NCBI GenBank assembly: GCA_903813345.2
Contig: CAIIXF020000001.1
Span: 35,001,366-35,065,365, forward strand
DNA: 64,000 bases
Source of the DNA: Owenia fusiformis
Lineage: Eukaryota > Annelida > Polychaeta > Sabellida > Oweniidae
Direction of reading: 5' to 3'
Shown here: one piece after another, positions 1 through 11,700 of the stretch
Layout of the letters: each line of letters starts with the position of its first letter
Position numbering within the stretch: position 1 is the first letter of the stretch
Notes under the pieces: model-generated
Told to the model about the DNA's origin: nothing
What the model saw: the letters and a program-made list of their open reading frames with translations, nothing else
Databases searched by the model: none
Position numbers and translations under genes: made by a program

Positions 1-712
1 AGTTTACAATTATAAATCAGAGATTTAAAGAAAATTTGCTTCATTCTTTCTAAATATGGTATAAAAATGACATGGTATAATGATGTTTGGCATGTTCAAA
101 ATATTGGCAATATTTTACATGCTTCGAAGAGTAATTCTTAACATGATGTAACAGCAATCAATTTACAACAGATAAACTTCAGCTTAAATTATGCACAAAT
201 CAAGTACTGAACCGATTTCTTAATTGGCAATACAACTTACAGAAATCTCCACATTCTATCCACAATTCACACTTACATGTAAATTCACATTTTCAGCATC
301 TAGTAGTATTACATCACACAATCCATAGCAACAATAATCAACATCTTAAATTATTCAGGAATGTATATGATATACCTAATAACAGCTCTCATACAGTCAT
401 CAAAATTTAGTAATCAAAGTTTGTATAGAATCGTCTAATTGTTAATACTAAGTACTGTACAGGAACACTTAAAAATATCTTAAAACAAACTTTCTCAAGT
501 ACCTTTTTCATAGGCAAGCTAATGCTATAGGTATATTGATCATGACTAAATAAATATTTTTAAAAAGCTTTCAGAATCAGACTACAAGTGGTCCCACAAT
601 GTGTTGGACATGCATCCATTTTAGCTATAAAAATAGCAATCACATTTGAGTATTCATAGTCAATAACATATGTCACAATTTTGATTGCATTTCTCTTCTT
701 AGGAATGATAAA
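1..712. other. No recognised feature
   Basis: AT-rich sequence with no ORF, splice pair or repeat that I can support. It lies 3' of the HECT gene and may hold part of its long 3' flank. Confidence 0.4.
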
Positions 713-714
713 TA

Positions 715-1321
715 CAGGGCGACTCAAAAAAAAATGACACCCACCTTTCGTTGCATAACTTGTTGGTCTATGGTCATACAGACTTGTCATTTAGCACATT
801 TAAAGAAGACATAATGTGTAAAGACCTCAAGACATTTCAGATGTGTAGCTCAAATGGATCAAATTTTATGAGCGTTACAAGATTTGTTCCATATGACATA
901 TATGACGTACATTCCTTTGTAGGCGAACATGAATTCTACAGGCAAAGTTGTTGATTACCCTTACACATTGAGATATGGCCCTGATCTTCCTTGTAATTTC
1001 TCTCTTTAAGTCAGCTGTTTTGGGGATGTTTTGTCTCATACATATGGTCCTTTAAATACCCCGAGGTAAAAATTTGGTGGGTTAATATCAGGGGAATGGG
1101 GTGCCCACTCAATCTCAGATCTGCGGCTAATGAGAAAGTCTCCAAAGTGAGAATTTATTGTAATGCTCATAAAATTTAAACCACTTGAGCTACATATCTG
1201 AAATTTCTCGAGGTGCTTACGCATTATGTCTACTTCAAATGTGCTAAAGGACAAGTCTATATGGTAATGGACAAATAAATTATGCAGCATAAGGTGGGTG
1301 TCATTTTTTGCGTCACCCTTG
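715..1321 (-). mobile_element. Tc1/mariner-like relic with long inverted repeats (F)
   Basis: The ends are CAGGGCGACTC and its near inverse GTCACCCTTG, flanked by TA on both sides (713-714, 1322-1323), the IS630/Tc1/mariner target. The inverted arms match for roughly 170 bp (e.g. CAAATTTTATGAGC near 855 and GCTCATAAAATTT near 1168). Between them, the minus strand from about 1126 to 1032 reads SRRSEIEWAPHSPDINPPNF, resembling the third catalytic region (SPDLNP) of mariner-type DDE transposases. It is a heavily deleted copy. Confidence 0.7.
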
Positions 1322-1682
1322 TACATGATGAACGTCATCCAAATATATCCTATTTTAAGAAAATACACAAATTAACAATGTTTGGTCATCAACTGTTTCA
1401 ATTTTGCTGGAGTTCTAATGAGATTGTGTGAGACTGGACCCAAAGCTATCCTATTTACACTGTAGAACTACTCCATAGTCAACTTTATTAGACCACAAGA
1501 ATAATATTACGTCATAGTCAGTGCTCTCTCATGTTAAATCTTTTTGACACTATGCCTGACACATATTCACTGTACCCTCCACTGTCCACTATTCACAAAA
1601 CAGCCCCATTTTAATCCACTATGTTATAGAAGCGTCTGCAGTCTCCTTTGCCTTCAAACTAATCATCAAACTAGACAACACT

Positions 1683-2345
1683 GAGCAACGCCGAAGCGTA
1701 GCAAATCCCATCGAACAGCCATTTTACAAAATCCTTCTTCTTTTTCAGTTATAGCAAAAATTCATCATTTTAAAAATGGTCGCTCACTAGCCAAGAGTAA
1801 TATATGTTTCTAAGTAGGCACATATACAATTTCAGCAAAATCACACACACAAACATGTAAATGGTGGCCATTTTTCAAAATGGCTGCCTACTACCTAAAG
1901 TGTCATAAAACAGTGTGCCATGCTTATGAGTATTCACATATCAAATATGAACAAAATCGCTCCACTACTTTTGAAGTTACAGCAAAAATTGTAAAGTAGC
2001 GTGTAAAAGCCGCCATTTTTCAAGATGGCTGCCATGTGTTTCTTAAATATCTACATTTCTTGCTTTATCAATGTCCTATATAATTTTTTTACATTTTAAA
2101 CACATTGCTATTACAGTTTTATATATTGTACCTAAATTACTGTAAAATCGGCACTAAAATGACCGCCATTTTGAAACGAGTGGCCATTTTGAAAATCGGC
2201 TTTCGAGCAGAACTTTTACTCTCAAAACAAAATCGGGCAAACGGTATTTGAGTTATCCCCCGGACAGACGGATGTACGGAAGGAAGGACGTACGGACGGA
2301 GGCGTTCCCTATATCCCTCCGAACTTCGTTCGATGGGATAATTAG
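1683..2345 (+). repeat. Interspersed repeat family L, copy 1
   Basis: Bounded by TCCCATCGAAC (1706-1716) and its perfect inverse GTTCGATGGGA (2328-2338). The interior has repeated 'GCCATTTT..AAATGGC' blocks and a GGAC/GGAAG-rich microsatellite (about 2263-2302) before the 3' end. Related copies lie at 7463-7659 and 16438-17171. Non-coding. Confidence 0.65.
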
Positions 2346-2476
2346 AGAAATGAATTCTCAGATGATAGCTTTAAAATGCTAATGCTAAAGAAATCTTAAG
2401 CTTCAGGCAATGTCCACTAAAAAATGTAAATCCTGACAGTGCGCCAGGAAACATGTACAGTATGTAGACAAGACTT

Positions 2477-2718
2477 TTAATGTTTGCCAAAGTACTTATT
2501 ACTAAATGCATAATCAAATTTTGCAAATACACTATCTTGTTTGATCCCATCATAATATGGAAGGCGGAAAGTATTTGTGCATGTAGAAGATGTTGGGATA
2601 TCATCATTGTTGTCATAGAATTCAATGGTTAATCCCGGGTCGAACCCTGTTATGGGTTCCGTTTCAGAGCCTGTTATGAATTTAAGTATCATTGGGATAT
2701 CAACTGGCCTGTTGCCAT
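2477..2718 (-). CDS. HECT gene last exon: C-lobe with catalytic cysteine
   Basis: The exon starts after TTTTCAG and encodes GNRPVDIPMILKFITGS, then the thioester motif PTSSTCTNTFRLPYYDG, and ends KYFGKH-stop. HECT C-lobes carry a 'TC' catalytic pair followed by LP.Y, and that is seen here. It is the strongest single identification in the window. Confidence 0.9.
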
Positions 2719-5700
2719 CTGAAAATACAAAATATGAAAAGTGAAACACATGTTTATTTTCATTCCAAAAGAGACTTACTTGTAATTCATAAGTTACTAT
2801 ACTAGTAGTAGCAATATTATGTGAAAAGCAAATAAAGTAAATAATTGAGTGAGTACAGTTAACCTGTATTGATAAATAGAGGACACTTTGATAATTTTGT
2901 TTAAACGAGACCTCTTTAAAGCACTTATATTTATTCCATATACTGTAATCAGAAGATGTAAGTCAGACTTAGTGTTTTATACTTCTAATTAGCATTACTT
3001 GCGCTTGCATGTACAACAAGGCATTAACATGCAAAATGTCACCACCTGCCATTCAGCTATTTGTGATAGACACAAACTGCCGAACACTGAACACCAACCA
3101 CCGAACACCATCCACAAAAAAGTTGGAGACCATAACAATATGTCATCACTTTGGGTGCTGACATAAAAATGAAAAATAGAAGATAATTATCAAAAATTGT
3201 TATTTACGCTGTACTTCTATTAAGTATTTGTTGAACATTCGAAATATTTTCTCTTCTTTTATTTTACTGTTGGTTCCCGCTTCGGAAAACACAGGTTTTA
3301 CGAGACTCTTCAACTTGCGCATTGTCATGACTGCCTGGGTTCCTGGGCGAAGCAGATACCGCATAACGGGCTTCTTCCTTACAAGCTAAAACAAAATGAT
3401 TGAAGTACAGTTAGAGGTTTCAATGAATGCAAGTGGCAAATTAATATAACATTTGGATTTGTAAGAAAAGTTTTTATCTTATGCTACAAGTGCATGCAAC
3501 CATATTGTAATATATCCTTACGATTCTCAGAAAACCCATCTGACATTGTAATCAAAGTCTAGCTACAGATGCTGCCGTTTTAACATTTTTGAGAACAAGT
3601 TCCTGAATTATTGCACAAACACACAAATACATGTAGATGAAAAAATAGATGGATTGATGGGTACTCAAATAAATGGATTGATGGGTACTCTCTCTGAACT
3701 TTGTTGGGTTTAAATATATATTTACCTCAAGCACACCATACATGTTCATTCCTCTTGAAAACTCTCGCTCTCCTCCATTTAGTTCTAAGCTTTCCTTATT
3801 TAAGAGTCTATCCATCTGCCCCTCTGCCAGGAAGTTGACAGGTGGTCCCTCAAAAAGCAATGCCATAGCTTAAATTAAAAAAAATATTTCATTTATTTTC
3901 TTCAAAGAAAACATTTATGACCCCTACATATTTTTAGCTTTCATTTGAATCTAATGGAAAGTACAAAGGCTACTTCATATCAAAGATCAGAGTGACGAAA
4001 TGACGAAAACTATTCAACTTATTTTGAAGCGGAAGTCAATACTCTAAAACGTTTTTAGAAAAGTTTTTCCATTTAAAATGTCTTTGGAAATTTGAAAATG
4101 CCTGGTGAAAAAAATTATGTCCAGCCAAAATGTCTGACAACGGATTAGTCCTTAAGGCAAGCACTGGATGGGATAATTAACTTTAGAAGCAAAAATTAAA
4201 GAGCCCATAGGCCTAATATTAGTTTAGACAGCTACTCACCAACAGCAACACCAGCAGCAAAATATCCTATGTGTTCTCTTTCACTAGTACTGATCCAGCA
4301 CTCATTGTTGATCACATTTAGGAATGGTGAATCATCGCCTTTGATGTACCTGCAATAATTTATCTTCGTGAATCTTCAATAAGTTTAAATAATGCATTAT
4401 GTACCATTCAAATGTTTGCATGAGACACCCCACAAAAGGGTAGAAAATTATCACAGTAGCATCCAAGGAGGTGGGATACTGCCATCATACTGTTTCCTGG
4501 GAGTAGGAACTTCTGAAATGTGAATTCCTCCTGGGTATTTCATGTATTTCAACTATATTTGACCAGCTATTATTGTTACCAGGATGGGGAATTTAACTCA
4601 CTTGATTGCTACATAGATGGGGAATTTGGCAGCCCATTTTCTATTTTGTTGAAATCAAGTCTCAGTAAAACCTTTAAATATTACATTATCTAATTCTATA
4701 TTACAGTATGCTCAATCCACTGTTGTTTTTCAGAAAACCCAAAACAAACAAAATAGTCTGGGAACATAACTTGTACTGGTCTCACCTCCCATATACATCT
4801 TAATCCAAGATTTTCTTGGAGGAACATTCATACATACAGCTTTTTGTTTGACCAATTTTATATCTGCATTGAAACTGAATGAAAATCAGATATCATAAAA
4901 AATATTATACAGTAGCAAAAAGAAACAAGACACTAGGAAAACAATACTGCACTCTTGAATAGAATAGACAGTTTTTGGAATGAAAAGTCCAAAATGGCTA
5001 TATTAACATTTACTCAGAATGACCAAAAACTAATCATTACTAGACTTTCAATAAATAATTGAGCTAAAAAATTTAGGTCAAATGGTTTGGCTTGAAACAT
5101 ACAGACAAGACTTTTCAGACGAGATTTTAAGAATGAAAATCCAACCCCTTATGAAAAATCTTGCAAAGGTTACAATATTAATTCCTTCATAATATTTTCA
5201 CTTGCTCCAAGTTACACATACATTATATCTATTGAGAGAATATTACCTTATTAAATCTGTAAGAAGTTCTCGACGTGGCCCACCAAGATCTTTGGCATTT
5301 TCACCATCGTACATCACCTCTATTCTCTGCCTAAAGTGTGTAGGAGGCCATGTTCGCACTTGCTCATCAAAATCATCAAAAATGATTTTCCCATCATCTC
5401 CAGTCAATCTAGTCACACATATTAGAGCATCTGTCTCTTTGCCTCTATCGAATCCATTGTCATCCATATTGTTCATTTCATCTCCCTTGAGAATCATGAT
5501 ACGGTACGATTTCAACACAATCACTGGATTTATTTCATTTTTCCTGAAATAAAGCATTATTGAATGTTATTAAAGAGATTTTGCAACTCACTTATAGCAT
5601 GTTTATTATTCCCAAATAACGTATAACTTTTGATGCGTTTTATTATGTCATCATTTATTGGGCAGCTCTATACGTCCATAAGTGTGATATTCTTACATAG

Positions 5701-8700
5701 ACAACGATTTATAAGAATATCACACTATGTACTTACAGACCTGCGCAATTCATGTAAATGATGACGTAATCAAACGCTTCATAAGTTATACACAAGGCAT
5801 TAACATGACAAAATGTGACCACCTAAAAAAATTTGGTAAATTTAAAACAAGTTGGAAGGCCTTTTTGCCCTTGAGAAGGTCAATGAAGGTCAGATCTAAA
5901 ATCTTAAATCAGATTTGAGCTTCTGAGATCTTGTAGATGATTTTGAAAACAAAATTTAGTCAAATGCTGATTTTGAAAACAAAATTTAGTCAATTTGAAG
6001 CAAGTTGAAAAAAGACCTTTTTGACCTTTTTTGACCTAGAGAAGGTCATTGAAGGTCAAATCTAAAATCAGATATGAACTTCTGAGAACTTGTAGATGAT
6101 TCAGAAAAAATTGAAGTCAGTCTAAACAGTACCGGAGTTTCTTGCGAATAGGCCCATGGGCGTTTATTTGAAAGAGGGGTGAATGAAAAAGTTTTTTTCC
6201 CTCTTTATAAAGGCCCATGGGCGTTTATTAAAAATGATTTCAAATAAACGCCCAGTGGGCGAATTATTCGAGAAAAGGAATGAAATTGCGAACAGTACAT
6301 ATGTAAGGTAATAGGTGATTACTGTCATTCTAGTACAAATAATTAATAAAAATATGACAAGAGGTTACATATTGGTCAACGTTCTTGCCCGCGTTCATGA
6401 TACTAGTGCATGAGTATGAAGGACATGTGTCATATTTGCGATCTATAATATCCCTCGACATAAACGCCCACTGGCTTGGGAGAGCTATTTTCCCTCTAAA
6501 TAAACGCCCACCCCCCTTGGAAAAATGTTTTTTCCCTCTTAATAAAGGCCCATGTGCGTTTATTAAAAATTCTTTCAAATAAACGCCCAGTGCAAAATAA
6601 ACGCCCGTGGGCCTATTCGCGAGAAACTCCGGTATTTGTTAAGTTATTGGAAGTTGTAAGAATCTGTTACAGACTCCAACCACCAACCGCCATCACAAAA
6701 AAACGGAGACCATAACAATATGTCACCCCTTTTTGGTGGTGACATAATTAGACGGGAATAATATAAGTGAGTTATAAGTGAGTTGCGAAATCTCTATTAT
6801 CATGGCAGTTCCATTATAGATATTATAAGAGGCAGTGAAAATGTCTTTCATCAATCATTTTATTTAAAAAATCAACAATGTTGATAGAATGACTGACCAA
6901 TCAATGTATAGTCAATCCCATGGGCTTGTTTTGTCAGCCAAAAGTGATATAATGGTCTTCTCGAAATGCTGCCTAAATATGGGTTATTGGATTTTAATCT
7001 CACCTTGACTGAAAGCACATTCACTTAACTCCTATAGATGTAAATGATGGGAACTACTGCCATTTTTATGCCCTATACTGTCAACCTGATAAACACTAAC
7101 CTCATTGTGAAACCATGGCCATAGCCACTACTAGCCAGGCATAAGGCAGGTGAGGCAACTGCCTCGCCAAAATTTAATAGAAAAATATCAATTCAGACAT
7201 TTGTTTTGAATTGAAGTTGTGAAAATGAACTCTTTTTATCTTTATAGTGTTATTTCGCTAGTGCCTCAAATTTGCCTCGCCAAATAAAATTTGCCTCGTC
7301 AAATTTAAGATCCTGGCTATGCCTCTGAAAAGCTCCAATATGTTCATCTTTTTATGTTTAAATGAGAATCATGGTTTTGTGATCATACTGTATATTAAAT
7401 ATACAAAACACAAAATCCATGGTCATTCTTGCTCTGTGGGGCTTTATTTCCTCAAATATACAAACTAGAAAACAGCAACTTCACCGAGTAGCAAATCCCA
7501 CCAAACAAAACATGTCTCGATAAATAGCAGCCCTCTTGAACAGAGCTCCCTTATCCCCATGCATCAACCAGTATTTGAGTTATCTCCTGGACAAACAGAT
7601 GGACGGACGGACAGACGGCTTTCCTATATCCCCTCGAACTTTGTTCGGTGGGATAATTACCAAATATATTTCTGTCTTTAAAGGAAGTCTGCTCTACTTA
7701 CATGTTGAATATAAAATCCTCCATCTCTTCTTTTGAAAGGCAATAGTCCATCCTACAAGGTAAAAAGTTATAAATGTTACTGATTGTATTGTATAGTATT
7801 CTTATAAGACTCTAACTGTCTAATATAAGACAGTTACAATACAATGTTGTTCGAAATGCTTGTATAATGTTGTATCTTTCAAATTGTTTTCAGTACCAAG
7901 CCTATAAGGGGACCTTTTTTGGTTAAGTCTAGGTTTGCTAAATCCATACTGAAATTACATTTTTGGTTCACCATTCTGAGCACTTTTCAAGTGATTTTGG
8001 GCATTTTTGGGCCAAAGTTGTCAAAAGTGAACCCCCCTTGAATTTTTAAAAAGCAACCCCCCCCCTTTGGCAAATCCTGGCTACGGGCCTGTACATGTAT
8101 GTATATGTGGGTTAATCTAAGGTAATGCTCATCATAAACCTACTGCCACTCATCAGAATACATGTATTTGTGGATTTGTTTTAAGTGAAGATTCATATGA
8201 GGGTCCTGTTGAGAGGTTCACTCCTAAATAATACTTTCTAATGACACTGAATGAACTTACTGTATATCACTGGCACCTTCAACTGCCTTTCTGATGGTAT
8301 CCTCATTCCTGAAAATTCAACAAATGCTTCATTAAATAACAGCTTTTCTACAACTGTTTCATTTTTTAAAAATCTTTCTAATCAAGAGATGTACACATTA
8401 TGGCTGGATAACTGAGAGAGTCGAAGATGTGCTTGGCAAATCCAGTAAACCCAGCTTCAGGAAACCAGGTTTACTGTTTGTTTCTGTTGACACCTGTGCA
8501 AAACTGCATTCGTAATCCATACCACAATGAACAGGAGGTTAACAGTCAAACCCAGGTTTGCTAGTCCCTTATTAGATTTTCGTATCACAGACCAGGGTTC
8601 GAGGCTATTCCAGGCCATAAAATATAAAAGAATCGCTTAATCAGAAAATTGTTTGTGTTATCTACCAAGACATTAAACAAATATGAAATAGTACTTATTA

Positions 8701-11700
8701 TGAGTGGTCTAAAATAGGCAGAGTTAGAAGACCCCTTATACTCATTCTGTCTCTATTTCTACATTAGATAATGGAAGAGGAGTCCCCTTTGCATTTGTTC
8801 GACTTCGCCTCTTAAAAGAGAGCTTTGTCTTTGGAATTTATAACAAGACTCTGCACGCAGGGGAGAAGTCGAAAAATCCCAGAATTCAAGATTGGACCCT
8901 GTTTTCATATAAAGATGACATGGTTTTTTGCAAAGGTAAATTTGGAGAGCAGCAAACCTGGTTTTGAGGGTGCAATCTATGCCAATGAGTGCTTCTGGGA
9001 TAAATGGACAAAAATTGGATGGATCAAATACTGTACGATTGAATGGACCGATTACTTTTAAAATCTTATTCAAATCTTTGCTCCTAACTATTTCTGTTAG
9101 ATAACAATGCTTTCTAATGAACTTACTGTATTTCACTGGCAGCTTCAACTGTCTTTCTGATGGTATCCCCTTTCCTGAAAATTCAAACAAATGCTTAAAT
9201 ATTTTCTGCCACGTTTTGTTAACATATCTACAGGTAAACTAAAATTAATTAATACTTTTTACCAATGGTTCTGGGTTTATTATTCTAGACCTGATTACTT
9301 TTGGGCATGCTTTGTAAACTGTAAGATGACTGGCTAAATGTGGAAATTTGCATTGGATTACAGATTTTTCTAGTTGATCTTACTCCATCCCATAATAATA
9401 AAGTGGCTCAGCCTGTAACACAATATACACCTGAACTGAAAACACCAAAATTAACTGAAACTTTTCACAATATTCTCTCAAAATTGCACCATCAAGTTCT
9501 AACAAGGCATTAACATGACAAAATGTCACCACCTTGTTGCTCACAATATTATGTGTTCAAGTCTTTTTGGCGGTGACTAAAAACATTCTTTTCTGTAAAT
9601 GTCTGAAAAATTGGTATAACAATAAAAGAAAAAGGCAAATATGTATTCAGGCAGTTAGAGCATTTAGACATATGGAGTTCTAAGTATGGATTATTACTTT
9701 TGATACTGCATGCGCATATAGTGCATGTATGTACTTACGATGTCGTAATGTCTGCACTCGAACCATTGAGATCCTCTTCATCAGTCATTGCTGAGCTAAA
9801 ATGAAAATTTAAAGAGGTGTCATTTTTATACCAATTCTCATATTCTTTGATGTTAGGGTACTATTCTTTGTTTTATACCATTCTAAGTGTCTTCTTTGCA
9901 CCTCAATTTAATTTTCAAAAATTGGGAAAATCTAATTTAGCACTAAAATTGTCAAATTCAAGATCCACCCCTGCAAATCACTCTGTTATGTCTCTTTTGA
10001 GACTTAATATTAATGAAGAGTCTCATCTGAATTCCCCATGGAAAAAATGACTATTTTAGAGGGAATCTGCAGTGGCATTAATTTTATCCATGTAGTTTTG
10101 ATCAGGGAGGTGGTACTCTTTAAATTCTGAAGGATATGGAGTGAAGCATTCCACGTTTAAAATGCCTCATTCCTCATTTCTTGGATTGCTCCCATGACAT
10201 ATTTCCTTCATCAGAAGTTTGAAAACTGATTCCACTGAGCTTTTGGTTATGAGGATGGCCTTATGTCCTAGGGCATTTTCCCAGTGAAGGCTGTAAGAAT
10301 CATCTATCCCAGTCATGTAATTGCTACTGTGGTGCTTTCTCAGAAAATAAAATAATTGACTAAATATTGTCTGAGATTATATATGATCCTACATTGAATC
10401 ACTGACATTAGATTCCCATGGTAAAATGAAATAAATAGATAATTATATTGAATTATCAAGTCCAGAACCAATCAAATAGTAGAAGCTTTAATCTTGAGGT
10501 ATTAACTAAATAATGTTTGGGGAACATCTGTGCCAAGTTTCAAGAAGATTGGTCTAGTAGTGACATTACTTCTGGATCACCTTGTATGTTGTTATTTATA
10601 GAATATTAATTACCTGAATGGGTAGCGAGTCTTCATCACTTCAATATCACTATTGCTGTCACTGTCACTTTCTTCATCATTCACTGGAATACACTTGCAA
10701 AAAAGTCTTATCTGTCCTGGTATTAATTTAGCATCCAGATATTTTCGTAATGAAAAAACACCATCCACTGCATCCTCTACACTTCGCCCAGTAATGTCTG
10801 TCAGTGTTAGATTATAACAGTTTACATTTCCAATCATTATATTTAGACCCTTGGGAAATAATGCAGCTTTCACCTGTTGAAGAATATCATGGTAAGAGTC
10901 TTGTGTTCCACAAGTTAGCTGAATAAAGTTTTTATCTCCTAATGGAGACTTCACTAATGTAAGCTTTGACTTTTCTGATGCGGAGGCTACATAAAGACCA
11001 AACTGTACCACTCTCGAACTTTTCAAAGGTCTTCCCATTTTTTCAGTTTTGGATTGTGTGCTGCTCATCATCATCTTCAGCAACTTTTGTCGCCTATCAT
11101 CTGGAAAGTAGGATACATACTTTTACCACAAAGAATAACTTATTTTAGCTTTATTAAAGGTCATTTATTCTTTACTAGTTATGAATACTATGGGGACGGT
11201 TAGGGGACAATGACCCATGAATTAAACATTAATTTACATGATCAGTTCACTTTCACAAGTAATGGTGATTTAAAGTACTGACCCTCAGAACCCTAAATAC
11301 TCCAAACTTATTGGTGCAAAATAATTCAAGTATAAAACATTAATGTTCATGACCAGTTCACTTTTGGATGCTTGTAACCTAATTCAAGTGCAGCATAATG
11401 TTTTACTTATTCTCTTTATTTGATTGATATTAAGTAAATAGCAGGAGCACTTGGCCATGTAAATAGTGTTGTTGGGTTAGGTCAATATTTCACTGTTCGT
11501 CAAAAAACGTAATTGATTTAGCAAGGTTTTAACCCCCCTCCCCCTTCTCACAAAAGTCAAAATGTTGTTTCGTGTACAGTGTTAAAGAATCAAAATGTTG
11601 ATTTGCATGCAGTGTACAAGTACAACCCCAGCACACAATATCTGCTTCTGCTATAAACACATATCAAATTCTCTATCATATCTGTTGTATATTAAATGAT

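Noticed and set aside
2371-2625. 84-aa minus-strand ORF overlapping the HECT last exon
   Set aside because: Shadow frame; the HECT C-lobe frame carries the conserved motif and exact splice phase.
7797-7840. Small hairpin TAACTGTCT/AGACAGTTA
   Set aside because: A 9-bp intronic palindrome is within chance expectation for this AT-rich sequence.
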